Assembly (NCBI RefSeq): GCF_020149915.1
Contig: NZ_CP083760.1
Span: 3,162,001 to 3,226,000, forward strand
Length of the DNA stretch: 64,000 bases
Direction: 5' to 3'
Origin: Candidatus Sulfidibacterium hydrothermale
GTDB lineage: Bacteria; Bacteroidota; Bacteroidia; Bacteroidales; F082
Notes under the pieces: generated by a model
What the model was told of the DNA's origin: nothing
Databases searched by the model: none
Seen by the model: only the letters and a program-made list of their open reading frames with translations
Program-made: the position numbers and the translations under genes
Shown: one piece after another, positions 26,224 to 34,637 of the stretch
How the letters are laid out: each line of letters starts with the position of its first letter
Numbering within the stretch: the first letter of the stretch is position 1

Positions 26224-27414
26224 ATGTACGGTAAATTTAAAGAACATTTGACCCGCGAACTGGAAAACATTCGCAAAGAGGGGTTGTATAAAGACGAACG
26301 CATCATTGTGAGCCCACAAGGTGCTGAAATTGAACTCGACAACGGGGATAAGGTACTGAATTTCTGTGCCAACAACTATCTTGGCCTTTCTAATCACCCG
26401 GAGTTGATCAAAGCGGCCAAAGAGGGACTGGATACTCACGGTTACGGGATGTCATCGGTACGTTTCATCTGTGGCACCACTGATTTACACAAAACGCTCG
26501 AACGCAAGATCGCCGAATTTTTTGGCACTGAAGACACCATTTTATATGCTGCGGCATTTGATGCTAACGGCGGTGTTTTTGAGCCACTGCTTACCGAAGA
26601 AGATGCCATCATTTCGGACAGTCTGAACCATGCTTCCATTATTGACGGGGTACGGCTTTGTAAAGCACAGCGCTACCGTTATCCCAATGCCGATATGGAG
26701 GCCCTGGAAGAAGAGTTGAAAAAAGCACAAAAAAACCGTTTCCGGGTTATTGTAACCGACGGTGTTTTTAGCATGGACGGAAATGTGGCACCCGTAGATA
26801 AAATGGTTGAACTGGCTGAAAAATATGACGCCCTGGTCATGGTAGACGAAAGTCATTCTGCCGGCGTAGTCGGGGAAACCGGACGGGGTGTAAGCGAACA
26901 TTTTAACATCACCGGCCGCATTGACATGATTACCGGAACACTGGGAAAATCTTTCGGCGGAGCCATCGGCGGTTTTACTACCGGACGAAAAGAAATTATT
27001 GAGATGTTACGCCAACGCTCGCGTCCGTATCTTTTTTCCAATTCCCTTCCTCCTATGGTAGTCAATGCCGGGATTCGTATGTTTGACATGATGTCCGAAA
27101 CCAACGCACTACAGGATAAATTACATCAAAATACGGCTTATTTCATGGATAAAATGAAAGCAGCTGGTTTTGACATTAAGCCTACCCAGTCGGCCATTTG
27201 TGCTGTGATGCTTTACGATGCCAAACTTTCGCAGGATATGGCAGCTAAACTGCTGGACGAAGGCATTTATGTTATCGGATTTTATTATCCCGTTGTTCCT
27301 AAAGGTCAGGCTCGTATTCGTGTTCAGTTGTCGGCTGCACACGAACAACACCATCTGGATAAAGCCATCGCGGCTTTTACCAAAGTAGGAAAAGAAATGG
27401 GCGTTATTTCATAA
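26224..27414 (+). CDS. kbl: Glycine C-acetyltransferase (2-amino-3-ketobutyrate CoA ligase)
   Basis: This 396-residue PLP enzyme of the alpha-oxoamine synthase family has the NFCANNYLGLSNHP start (about residues 46-59). It also carries DESHSAGVVG (about 209-218) and the PLP-lysine motif TGTLGKSFGG (about 238-247). It converts 2-amino-3-ketobutyrate and CoA to glycine and acetyl-CoA in threonine degradation. No threonine dehydrogenase (tdh) is adjacent. In several Bacteroidota, similar enzymes (SPT-like) supply sphingolipid bases, but the YKDERIIVSPQGAEIELDNG opening is typical of Kbl. It is monocistronic with a strong terminator downstream. Confidence 0.9.
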   Translation: MYGKFKEHLTRELENIRKEGLYKDERIIVSPQGAEIELDNGDKVLNFCANNYLGLSNHPELIKAAKEGLDTHGYGMSSVRFICGTTDLHKTLERKIAEFFGTEDTILYAAAFDANGGVFEPLLTEEDAIISDSLNHASIIDGVRLCKAQRYRYPNADMEALEEELKKAQKNRFRVIVTDGVFSMDGNVAPVDKMVELAEKYDALVMVDESHSAGVVGETGRGVSEHFNITGRIDMITGTLGKSFGGAIGGFTTGRKEIIEMLRQRSRPYLFSNSLPPMVVNAGIRMFDMMSETNALQDKLHQNTAYFMDKMKAAGFDIKPTQSAICAVMLYDAKLSQDMAAKLLDEGIYVIGFYYPVVPKGQARIRVQLSAAHEQHHLDKAIAAFTKVGKEMGVIS

Positions 27415-27430
27415 ACACAACAAAGGAACA

Positions 27431-27464
27431 TTACTCAGGCCGCAATAAAAATCGGCCTGAGTAA
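27431..27464. terminator. Terminator after kbl
   Basis: Perfect 12-bp arms (TTACTCAGGCCG at 27431-27442 and its complement at 27453-27464) enclose a 10-nt A-rich loop, followed by TTTATTTAT. Confidence 0.8.
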
Positions 27465-27490
27465 TTTATTTATCTCAACAAAAGAATCTT

Positions 27491-27871
27491 ATGATTTTCG
27501 GCACCGGAACCGACATCATTGAAACCGACCGCATCCAAAAAGCCATTGAAAAAACCCCCGGTTTTGCCGGTAAAATTTTTACAGAGGCCGAACAGAAATA
27601 TTGCGAAGCACGAAAAGCCGGGAAATACCAAAGTTATGCCGCCCGCTATGCTGCAAAGGAGGCCTTTTTTAAAGCACTGGGCACAGGATATCGTGATGGG
27701 ATGCGTTTCCGGGAGATTGAGATTATCAACGATCCGTTAGGGAAACCTGAAATCAGGGTTCACGGAAAAGTAAAGACTTTTGTATCCGAACAGAAAATCA
27801 TCCGGACACATCTTTCCCTTTCGCACCTTCGCGAAATGGCTGTCGCGTTTGTCATTCTTGAAAAAAAATAA
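27491..27871 (+). CDS. acpS: Holo-[acyl-carrier-protein] synthase
   Basis: This 126-residue AcpS-type phosphopantetheinyl transferase activates ACP by adding 4'-phosphopantetheine to its DSL serine. The magnesium-binding motif GTDIIETDRI (residues 5-14) and the YAAKEAFFKALGTG block (about 54-67) are both intact. The THLSLSHLREMAVAFVIL tail is standard. Length is normal for the family. The acpP gene it serves lies about 32 kb away in this window. It follows the kbl terminator; no clear -7 element is seen. Confidence 0.95.
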   Translation: MIFGTGTDIIETDRIQKAIEKTPGFAGKIFTEAEQKYCEARKAGKYQSYAARYAAKEAFFKALGTGYRDGMRFREIEIINDPLGKPEIRVHGKVKTFVSEQKIIRTHLSLSHLREMAVAFVILEKK

Positions 27872-27958
27872 ATCTGTATTTTCGAAAAAAGGACACACAA
27901 AAAGACTTTTTCCCATTCCGGGGAATAACAAATCATGCTTGTCCTGTAACAAAAAGGG

Positions 27959-28204
27959 TCACATATTTTCTACCCATTCCCTAATTTCTTCCAGCTCGGC
28001 ATCCAGGCTTTTGGTAGGGAAGGCTCGACCGGCTTTTTCATACCAATAATGGGCATTCCACGTATCCCCTTCTTTCCGGTGTAAAAAAGCATGAAACCAA
28101 CAGGATACAGGACAATCGTAATGTTGTACAATACGATGCGCATCTTCCAGATTATCATCCAACACCATTTCAATGGCTTCTAACAGTTCTTCCTTGCTGA
28201 TCAT
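27959..28204 (-). CDS. Small conserved protein of unknown function
   Basis: I choose the ATG at 28204, which begins MISKEELLEAIEMVLDDNL; the protein is 81 residues. It is acidic, helical and soluble, with a conserved-looking stretch CWFHAFLHRKEGDTWNAHYWYEKAGR (about residues 35-60, rich in Trp/Tyr/His). I have seen this block in short hypothetical proteins of several phyla but know of no function. It is convergent with acpS and divergent from recG, separated from the latter by the GC-rich structured region. Codon use looks like that of its neighbours, so it is probably real. Confidence 0.65.
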   Translation of the reverse strand: MISKEELLEAIEMVLDDNLEDAHRIVQHYDCPVSCWFHAFLHRKEGDTWNAHYWYEKAGRAFPTKSLDAELEEIREWVENM

Positions 28205-28350
28205 CGCTGTTGTTTTTGTGGCCCTCAAGTTACAAAAAATTCATAAAACCAAATCTTTAAACCCGTTTTTATTTCCAGCAAAACGCCTGGTGATTTTTGA
28301 ATTTGGTGCTTGCAGGGTTACCCACCCGCTCATTTATCCTGTAATCTTTG

Positions 28351-28514
28351 CGGCAGGCTCCGAAGGAGTTCCTTTGGAAGGGCGAAGCAGCAGCCTTACG
28401 CAGGCAAAACCGATATGGAGCCGCCTGGCTGACAGCGACCAACGGAAGCTCGTGAGCCGGCGTAGCGCAAAACGGTTTTTGCCAAGTAAGCTATCGCGTA
28501 GCACCCGGCTGCCG
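28351..28514. repeat. GC-rich structured intergenic element (candidate dispersed repeat or structured RNA)
   Basis: This stretch is visibly GC-richer than its surroundings and full of nested complementary arms. CGGCAG (28351-28356) pairs with CTGCCG (28509-28514). GGCAAAACCG (28403-28412) pairs with CGGTTTTTGCC (28473-28483), one base unpaired. Small internal hairpins include CTCC-GAA-GGAG (28358-28368), AGCC-GCCT-GGCT (28419-28430) and GCTC-GT-GAGC (28448-28457). This looks like a dispersed palindromic repeat or a folded RNA rather than a gene. Only one copy is in the window. Confidence 0.45.
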
Positions 28515-28578
28515 CCCAAATCATAATAACCATTCCGCTCACCACAGGAATAGAGAAAAAATCCAAGGCAAACTTTAC

Positions 28579-28586
28579 TACTTTTG
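28579..28586 (+). promoter_or_regulatory. -7 element immediately before recG
   Basis: TACTTTTG is an exact -7 match ending 7 nt before the recG ATG, implying a very short or absent mRNA leader. Confidence 0.5.
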
Positions 28587-28593
28587 TAAAATC

Positions 28594-30699
28594 ATGCCTT
28601 CGGTTTTCGATACAAATATTACCTATCTGAAAGGAGTTGGTCCGCGTAAAGCAGAATTGCTGGCCAAAGAATTTAACATCCGTACGTATGGTGATTTACT
28701 TTACCATTTCCCTTTCCGGTATATCGACAAAAGCCGCATTTACAAAATCAGCGAGGTCAATTCTGACAAAACCTATTTTTTGCTGAAAGGGAAAGTCTCA
28801 AACATGAAAGCCGTAGGAGACAAACGCACCAGATATGTGTCGTTTTTGCTTACTGACGACACCGGCAGTATGGAACTGTTATGGTTTAGAGGACTGCAAT
28901 GGATCAAAAAACGGTTTGATCCCCAAAAAGAATATCTCATTTTTGGCAAACCATCGGTTTTTAAAAACCGGTTCAACATGGTTCACCCGGAAGTGGAAGA
29001 GGCAACACCCGAAAACACCATGGTAACCGGAAACCGGCTCGAAGGCGTTTATCATACCACCGAAAAGCTGAAAACAGCCGGACTGGGCAGCCGCGGTTTC
29101 AGCCGGATTATCCAAACCCTGCTGAAAGAAACGGTTTCGTCAATACAGGAAAACCTCCCGCCTTATCTTCAGGAAAAATACCAAATGATCGGCCATGCCG
29201 AAGCATTGGTTAACATCCATTTTCCTAAAAACACCACCTTACTGGAAAAAGCCGTTCAGCGGTTAAAGTTTGAAGAGTTGTTCTTTTTACAAATGGAACT
29301 GCTGCTTCAGAAAAAAATACAGAAAGAAAAAACGGCGGGTCATGTTTTTAAAAATGTAGGAGAAATCTTTAACACATTTTACCATCAGCATCTTCCTTTT
29401 ACTTTAACCGGAGCCCAAAAAAGAGTAATCCGCGAAATCCGGAATGACATGAAAAGCGGGAAACAAATGAACCGGCTTTTGCAAGGCGATGTGGGCAGCG
29501 GAAAAACGCTGGTTGCTCTCATGAGCATGCTCATTGCCATTGATAACGGCTACCAGACAGCTTTTATGGCTCCTACTGAAATTTTGGCCACCCAGCATTA
29601 CAACACCTTAAAAAAGTTGCTTGGTAAAATGAATATTCCTGTAGGATTACTTACCGGATCCACCAAAGCCAAACAACGAAAAGAAATTCACCAGGCCCTG
29701 CAAAACCACGAGCTTCCCATTTTGGTAGGAACTCATGCCCTGATTGAAGACACCGTAAAATTTAGCAATCTGGGATTTGTGGTTATTGACGAACAACACC
29801 GTTTTGGGGTAGCCCAACGGGCAAAGTTGTGGAAAAAAAACACCATTCCGCCCCATGTGTTGGTAATGACAGCCACCCCTATTCCGCGTACGCTGGCCAT
29901 GACCCTTTACGGAAACCTGGATGTCTCCATCATCGACGAAATGCCACCGGGACGCAAGCCGGTAAAAACCCTTCATTTTTTTGAATCAAAACGGCTCCGG
30001 GTTATAGGATTTATGCGCGAACAAATCAAAAAAGGACGGCAGATTTATGTGGTTTATCCGCTTATTAAAGAGTCTGAAAATCTTGATTTAAAAAATTTAA
30101 TTGACGGCTATGAAAATATCGTACGCGAATTTCCGGAACCCGAATACCACGTAAGCGTAGTACACGGAAAAATGAAGGCCGAGGATAAAGAATTTGAGAT
30201 GCAGCGCTTCAAAAAAGGAGAAACCCACATTATGGTTTCCACAACCGTTATTGAAGTTGGCGTGGATGTTCCCAATGCTTCCGTAATGGTTATTGAAAAT
30301 GCCGAACGTTTTGGCCTTTCACAGCTTCATCAACTTCGTGGAAGAGTAGGACGCGGAGCTGATCAGTCGTGGTGTATCCTGATGTCGGGCAACAAGCTCT
30401 CCAATGAAGGACGAAAACGACTGGAAACCATGGTCAGAACCAACGATGGTTTTGAAATTGCCGAAGCCGACCTGAAACTACGCGGCCCGGGCGACATCCA
30501 GGGAACCCGGCAATCCGGCATGCTTGATTTTCATATTGCCAACCTGGCCAAAGACGGCGTACTCATTGCCCGTACCCGGAAGATCGCTGCGGCCATCCTC
30601 ACCGAAGATCCCCAGCTGCAAAAACCGGAAAACTTTTTATTAAACCGCGAAATGAAAAAACGATTCAAAGGAAAAACGATTTGGGCAAGGATTTCCTGA
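28594..30699 (+). CDS. recG: ATP-dependent DNA helicase RecG
   Basis: This 701-residue helicase remodels stalled replication forks and branch-migrates Holliday junctions. The N-terminal wedge/OB domain (about 1-200) begins ITYLKGVGPRKAELLAKE. Superfamily 2 motifs follow: GDVGSGKTLVAL (motif I, about 301-312), TEILATQHYN (Ia), VIDEQHRFGVAQR (DEQH motif II) and MTATPIPRTLA (III). Further motifs are TTVIEVGVDVPNAS and QLRGRVGRG (VI). The C-terminal region includes GDIQGTRQSG. Length is normal for Bacteroidota RecG. tatD follows about 40 nt later with its own -7 element. Confidence 0.97.
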   Translation: MPSVFDTNITYLKGVGPRKAELLAKEFNIRTYGDLLYHFPFRYIDKSRIYKISEVNSDKTYFLLKGKVSNMKAVGDKRTRYVSFLLTDDTGSMELLWFRGLQWIKKRFDPQKEYLIFGKPSVFKNRFNMVHPEVEEATPENTMVTGNRLEGVYHTTEKLKTAGLGSRGFSRIIQTLLKETVSSIQENLPPYLQEKYQMIGHAEALVNIHFPKNTTLLEKAVQRLKFEELFFLQMELLLQKKIQKEKTAGHVFKNVGEIFNTFYHQHLPFTLTGAQKRVIREIRNDMKSGKQMNRLLQGDVGSGKTLVALMSMLIAIDNGYQTAFMAPTEILATQHYNTLKKLLGKMNIPVGLLTGSTKAKQRKEIHQALQNHELPILVGTHALIEDTVKFSNLGFVVIDEQHRFGVAQRAKLWKKNTIPPHVLVMTATPIPRTLAMTLYGNLDVSIIDEMPPGRKPVKTLHFFESKRLRVIGFMREQIKKGRQIYVVYPLIKESENLDLKNLIDGYENIVREFPEPEYHVSVVHGKMKAEDKEFEMQRFKKGETHIMVSTTVIEVGVDVPNASVMVIENAERFGLSQLHQLRGRVGRGADQSWCILMSGNKLSNEGRKRLETMVRTNDGFEIAEADLKLRGPGDIQGTRQSGMLDFHIANLAKDGVLIARTRKIAAAILTEDPQLQKPENFLLNREMKKRFKGKTIWARIS

Positions 30700-30729
30700 T
30701 TTTCTACAACAAACCGTTTCTTTTTCCCC

Positions 30730-30737
30730 TATTTTTG
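30730..30737 (+). promoter_or_regulatory. -7 element immediately before tatD
   Basis: TATTTTTG ends 4 nt before the ATG at 30742. With a start site about 5 nt downstream the transcript would begin at the start codon itself. Confidence 0.5.
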
Positions 30738-30741
30738 CAAC

Positions 30742-31518
30742 ATGATTTTAACCGATACCCATACCCATCTATATCTCGATGATTTTGATAACGACCGGGA
30801 TGAGATCATGGAAAATGCCTTGCAAAAAGGAATCCGCCGCATCTTACTGCCCAACATCGACCGTTCTACCACCACACGGCTTAAATCGATGATTTCTGCT
30901 TATCCCGATTTTTGTTTCCCGATGATGGGCTTACATCCCACCTCCGTAAACAATGATTTTGAAAAGGAATTGGAGCACGTTGAAAGCGAACTCGAAACAG
31001 GAAAATATTACGGCATAGGCGAAATCGGTATCGATTTATATTGGGACAACACTTTTGCGGAACAGCAAAAAACGGCTTTCAGACAGCAACTGCAATGGGC
31101 AAAAAAATACACCCTTCCGGTTTCCATACACATGCGCAACGCCTTTTCAGAAACTTTGCAGATCGTGAAAGAAGAACTTAACGACGGGTTGCATGGTGTC
31201 TTTCACTGTTTTACCGGAACGGAACAGGAAGCGGCACAACTGCTCGACACCGGATTTAAACTGGGGATTGGCGGAATTGTTACCTTTAAAAACAGCGGAC
31301 TGGCCGAAGTGGTAAAAAAACTTCCTCTGGAATCTCTGGTACTGGAAACCGATGCACCCTATCTCACCCCGGTTCCCTATCGCGGAAAACGGAACCAAAG
31401 TGCTTATTTGATTTACATTGCCCAAAAAATGGCAGAAATAAAACAAATTTCTCTTGAAAAAGTAGCAGATGTAACAAGCTCTACAGCCGAAAATCTTTTT
31501 TTCAATCACCGAAAATAA
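30742..31518 (+). CDS. tatD: TatD family metal-dependent hydrolase (DNase)
   Basis: This 258-residue TIM-barrel hydrolase has the metal ligands of the family: TDTHTHLYLDDF (DxHxH at about residues 5-9), GEIGIDLYWD (about 93-102, the Glu ligand), SIHMRNAFSE (His), HCFTGTEQEA (His) and LETDAPYLTP (Asp). TatD proteins are 3'-5' exonucleases/DNases with roles in DNA repair or degradation. Asparaginase follows after 11 nt, so the two are likely co-transcribed. Length is normal. Confidence 0.94.
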   Translation: MILTDTHTHLYLDDFDNDRDEIMENALQKGIRRILLPNIDRSTTTRLKSMISAYPDFCFPMMGLHPTSVNNDFEKELEHVESELETGKYYGIGEIGIDLYWDNTFAEQQKTAFRQQLQWAKKYTLPVSIHMRNAFSETLQIVKEELNDGLHGVFHCFTGTEQEAAQLLDTGFKLGIGGIVTFKNSGLAEVVKKLPLESLVLETDAPYLTPVPYRGKRNQSAYLIYIAQKMAEIKQISLEKVADVTSSTAENLFFNHRK

Positions 31519-31529
31519 CCCATACCATC

Positions 31530-32561
31530 ATGGAAAACGAAATCAGCCTTCTCATTATTTATACCGGCGGAACCATCGGCATGATAAAAGATCCGAAAAC
31601 CGGATCGCTGAAACCCTTTAACTTTCACGGCGTGTACGAACAAATCCCGGAGTTGAAACGTTTTCATTACCGGTTGGATTTTCACGCTTTTACCCCGCTG
31701 ATCGATTCCAGCGACATGAGTCCCGAAAGATGGATACAATTGGCAGAGGTTATTGAAAAGAACTATGAATCGTTTGACGGGTTTGTCGTATTACACGGCT
31801 CAGACACTATGGCTCACACCGCTTCGGCACTCAGTTTTATGCTGGAGAACCTGAACAAGCCGGTAATTTTTACCGGTTCGCAGCTCCCGTTAGGCGTATT
31901 ACGAACCGACGGTCGCGAAAATTTTATCACCGCCATTGAACTGGCTGCTGCCACAGAAGACAACACACCGCTTTTACCGGAAGTCTGTATCTATTTTGAA
32001 AACCACTTGTTGCGGGCCAACCGCACCATGAAATACAACGCTGAGAATTTCAACGCATTTGTATCGCCCAATTATCCGGAGCTGGCCGATGTAGGCGTTT
32101 ACATCAAATACAACCGCCATCATATCCTGAAACCTAATTTTAAAAAATTAAAAGTCCACAAAACACTGGACAACCACATTGCTATCTTGAAATTGTTTCC
32201 CGGTATTACGCCGGAAGCTGTTGAAGGAATTCTTCACATTCCGGGTTTAAAAGCGGTGATCATGGAGACTTTTGGTTCGGGGAATGCGACCACCGAAACC
32301 TGGTTTATCCGGTTACTGGAACAAGCTATTCAAAACGGATTACATATTATTAATGTATCACAGTGTCCGGCCGGAGCTGTTGAGCAGGGAAAATATGACA
32401 CCTCATTACAGCTAAAAAAGATCGGTGTTATCAGCGGTTACGACATGACTACAGAGGCCGCTTTAACCAAATGCATGTACCTGCTCGGACAGAATCTGAC
32501 ACCGGAAAAATTTAGATACATTATGAATTTGTCCATAAGAGGAGAAATCACTGTCCATTAA
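31530..32561 (+). CDS. ansA: Type I (cytoplasmic) L-asparaginase
   Basis: The 343-residue enzyme hydrolyses asparagine to aspartate and ammonia. Both catalytic threonine motifs are present: IIYTGGTIGMIKD (about residues 8-20) and VVLHGSDTMAHTASALSFML (about 87-106, with the HGSDTM signature). There is no signal peptide, which fits the low-affinity cytoplasmic type I. The TGSQLPLG and ETFGSGNATTE segments are also typical. It follows tatD by 11 nt and precedes tRNA-Ser, which has its own promoter. Confidence 0.93.
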   Translation: MENEISLLIIYTGGTIGMIKDPKTGSLKPFNFHGVYEQIPELKRFHYRLDFHAFTPLIDSSDMSPERWIQLAEVIEKNYESFDGFVVLHGSDTMAHTASALSFMLENLNKPVIFTGSQLPLGVLRTDGRENFITAIELAAATEDNTPLLPEVCIYFENHLLRANRTMKYNAENFNAFVSPNYPELADVGVYIKYNRHHILKPNFKKLKVHKTLDNHIAILKLFPGITPEAVEGILHIPGLKAVIMETFGSGNATTETWFIRLLEQAIQNGLHIINVSQCPAGAVEQGKYDTSLQLKKIGVISGYDMTTEAALTKCMYLLGQNLTPEKFRYIMNLSIRGEITVH

Positions 32562-32573
32562 CAATAATTTTTA

Positions 32574-32581
32574 TACTTTTG
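32574..32581 (+). promoter_or_regulatory. -7 element of tRNA-Ser
   Basis: TACTTTTG is an exact -7 match ending 14 nt before the mature tRNA 5' end, a suitable distance for a short 5' leader. Confidence 0.55.
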
Positions 32582-32595
32582 GCGACCGTAAAAAA

Positions 32596-32683
32596 GGAGA
32601 GGTGCTCGAGTGGCTGAAGAGGCACGCCTGGAAAGCGTGTATACCCCCAAAGGGTATCGCGGGTTCGAATCCCGCTCTCTCCG
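32596..32683 (+). tRNA. tRNA-Ser (GGA)
   Basis: An 88-nt class II tRNA. The acceptor stem GGAGAGG pairs with TCTCTCC (last pair G-U). The anticodon stem CACGC/GCGTG encloses the loop CTGGAAA with anticodon GGA at 32630-32632, decoding UCC/UCU. A long variable arm (TACCC...GGGTA) is typical of serine tRNAs, and the T arm is GCGGG-TTCGAAT-CCCGC. The discriminator base is G; a CA follows but full CCA does not appear to be encoded. Confidence 0.97.
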
Positions 32684-32748
32684 CAGGAAAAAAATTTTTC
32701 AACTTTGCGATTAATCATCTAAAAAATAGTTCTTAATCAAATAATTTA

Positions 32749-32756
32749 TATTTTTG
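32749..32756 (+). promoter_or_regulatory. -7 element of the ExbB/ExbD operon
   Basis: TATTTTTG is an exact -7 match, 50 nt upstream of the exbB ATG. The leader is AT-rich and shows no obvious structure. Confidence 0.5.
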
Positions 32757-32806
32757 TAACCATTAATCAGAAAATGTAAAATCGTTTTAATCAATTTTTA
32801 TCAATC

Positions 32807-33625
32807 ATGAAAAAATTAATTGCATTTATTTCAATTGCAGCCCTGTTGACCATAGGGTTTTCTAATTTTGTTTATGCCCAGGATGCTGCAACAAATGATA
32901 CTACTCAGGTAGTAAAACAGGATTCAACGGCGAATGACACCACTGCGGTAGCCGCTACTGCTGCTACTCCGGCAGCTAAGGCACAGCAGCCGAAATCGTT
33001 TCACCAGGTGTTGAAAGAAAAGTTTATTGAAGGGGGTCCCGGATTTATGGGCGTTATCCTCTTAACCCTTATTTTTGGTTTGGCTATCGCCATTGAACGT
33101 ATTCTTTACCTGAGCCTCGCTTCCATCAACTCGAAAAAACTGTTGAAAAACGTGGAAGAAGCACTCGATAAAGACGACATCGAAGGTGCCAAAGAAATTT
33201 GCCGCAACACCCGTGGTCCTGTAGCTGCTATTTTTGCTGAAGGCCTGAACCGTTATGACAACGGACTGGAAGATGTGGAAAAATCGATCATTGCCTACGG
33301 TAGTGTGGTAACCGGACGTTTGGAAAGCGGTGTAAGCTGGATTTCATTATTTATCGCCCTGGCTCCTATGTTGGGATTTATGGGTACAGTAATCGGAATG
33401 ATCCAGGCCTTTGACGACATTGCTGCTGCTGGTGATATCAGCCCAACCGTTGTGGCCAGTGGTATTAAAGTGGCTTTGTTGACCACCGTATTCGGTCTGA
33501 TCGTTGCCGTTATTCTGCAGGTATTTTACAATTACATTATTTCAAAAATCGATAGTTTGGTGAGCGACATGGAAGACACTTCCATTGCTTTCATTGATCT
33601 CGTGGCTAAACATTACAAAAAATAA
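32807..33625 (+). CDS. exbB: MotA/TolQ/ExbB proton channel family protein with signal peptide
   Basis: This 272-residue protein is the proton-channel stator of a TonB/Tol-type motor. It has a signal-like N-terminus (about 1-24, ending YAQD), a low-complexity Ala/Thr/Gln spacer (about 25-65), and three membrane helices (about 78-98, 175-200 and 220-245). The conserved TolQ/ExbB block ISLFIALAPMLGFMGTVIGMIQAF is intact, followed by IKVALLTTVFGLIVAVILQVFYNY. The signal-bearing, extended form is usual in Bacteroidota. It is followed after 6 nt by a small membrane protein and then two ExbD genes; no TonB gene is nearby. Confidence 0.92.
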   Translation: MKKLIAFISIAALLTIGFSNFVYAQDAATNDTTQVVKQDSTANDTTAVAATAATPAAKAQQPKSFHQVLKEKFIEGGPGFMGVILLTLIFGLAIAIERILYLSLASINSKKLLKNVEEALDKDDIEGAKEICRNTRGPVAAIFAEGLNRYDNGLEDVEKSIIAYGSVVTGRLESGVSWISLFIALAPMLGFMGTVIGMIQAFDDIAAAGDISPTVVASGIKVALLTTVFGLIVAVILQVFYNYIISKIDSLVSDMEDTSIAFIDLVAKHYKK

Positions 33626-33631
33626 TCTGCC

Positions 33632-34048
33632 ATGAAAGATAAAATAGCCATTATTACCAGATGGATTCTGTACGTGCTGCTTGTTCTGGCAGTAATACCC
33701 GGAGTGGCATTCTATGCCGGGGTAATGAGTACAGATACTTTCCTGAATTGGGGTAAATTTATGCTGATTCTTGGTGTGGCAGTCATTATTCTGGCACCCA
33801 TCTATACCATCATAGTTAATCCCAAAAACCTCGTTAAAATGCTGATCAGCATTGTCATTCTTGCTGTTATTCTTGGAGTTTCCTACAGTTTTGCAACCAA
33901 CCAGTTGACCCCATTACAACTGGAAACTTACAAGATTACACCTGAAACATCCAAATTGGTGGGTATGGGACTGATTGCTTCCTACATCACTTTTGGATTA
34001 TCCATTATCGCTATCCTGTACTCAGGAGTTGTGAAAATTTTTAAATAA
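33632..34048 (+). CDS. Four-helix membrane protein within the ExbB/ExbD operon
   Basis: This 138-residue protein has about four membrane helices (residues about 10-30, 42-60, 70-90 and 112-132) and a short soluble loop near TNQLTPLQLETYKITPETSK. I recognise no family motif. It lies between ExbB (6 nt) and the first ExbD (6 nt), so it is co-transcribed and presumably part of, or an accessory to, the same energy-transducing complex. Such small proteins occur in Bacteroidota exbB-X-exbD-exbD loci; their role is unassigned. Confidence 0.85.
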   Translation: MKDKIAIITRWILYVLLVLAVIPGVAFYAGVMSTDTFLNWGKFMLILGVAVIILAPIYTIIVNPKNLVKMLISIVILAVILGVSYSFATNQLTPLQLETYKITPETSKLVGMGLIASYITFGLSIIAILYSGVVKIFK

Positions 34049-34054
34049 AAAGAT

Positions 34055-34636
34055 ATGGCTAAACGACCAGCACCAGAAATTAATGCCGGATCAATGGCGG
34101 ATATCGCATTCCTTTTGCTGATATTCTTCCTGGTAACGACAACCATGGATGTTGATACCGGTATTACCAGGATTCTGCCCCCGCCGGTCAAAAATAAAAA
34201 CGAAAACGTGGATGTAAAAGAGAGAAACGTTTTGAAAGTTCTCATTAACAGCCACGACCTTATGCTTGTAAACGGGAAACCAGCTAACGTGGACAATCTT
34301 ACCGAAAAAGTGGTAGATTTCATGTCGCTGCATCCCAATAACAAAGCCTATCCGGAAGTACAAGCCAAATATATTCCCGAATTAGGGAAAAAAGTACTGA
34401 TGAGTAAAGGAATTGTTTCGTTGAAAAACGACAGGGGTACCTCCTATCAAATGTACATCAAAGTGCAAGACGCTATTGCAAAGGCTTTTAACATCTTAAA
34501 AGACCAGCAATCTCTCAAGTACTATGGTGTAAAATACAAAGAACTTGTTGATCCGAAGAAAATCAAGACGATTAATAAACTGGTTCCGATTCGTGTGTCT
34601 GAAGCAGAACCGGAAAATGTAGGAGGAGGAGATTAA
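34055..34636 (+). CDS. exbD: ExbD/TolR family biopolymer transport protein (first copy)
   Basis: This 193-residue protein has a short cytoplasmic tail (PAPEINAGSMADIAF) and a single membrane helix (about residues 16-37) with the essential Asp near its start (MADIAFLLLIFFLVTT). A longer than usual periplasmic domain of about 150 residues follows. The helix aspartate is the proton carrier of the ExbB-ExbD motor. The second ExbD begins 1 nt after the stop, so a heteromeric ExbD1/ExbD2 stator is likely. Confidence 0.93.
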   Translation: MAKRPAPEINAGSMADIAFLLLIFFLVTTTMDVDTGITRILPPPVKNKNENVDVKERNVLKVLINSHDLMLVNGKPANVDNLTEKVVDFMSLHPNNKAYPEVQAKYIPELGKKVLMSKGIVSLKNDRGTSYQMYIKVQDAIAKAFNILKDQQSLKYYGVKYKELVDPKKIKTINKLVPIRVSEAEPENVGGGD

Positions 34637-34637
34637 T

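Larger units (their letters stand above)
28205..28593. other. Gene-free interval containing a structured GC-rich element
   Basis: These 389 bases hold no convincing gene. The open frames here are Arg/Ser-rich and lack family resemblance. The left part is AT-rich; the centre (28351-28514) is the GC-rich palindromic element described separately; the right end holds the recG -7 element. Confidence 0.7.

Noticed and set aside
28173-28526. 117-codon plus-strand frame (and a 61-codon minus frame) across the GC-rich element
   Set aside because: Basic, low-complexity translation, no recognisable family; the sequence is better explained by palindromic structure.
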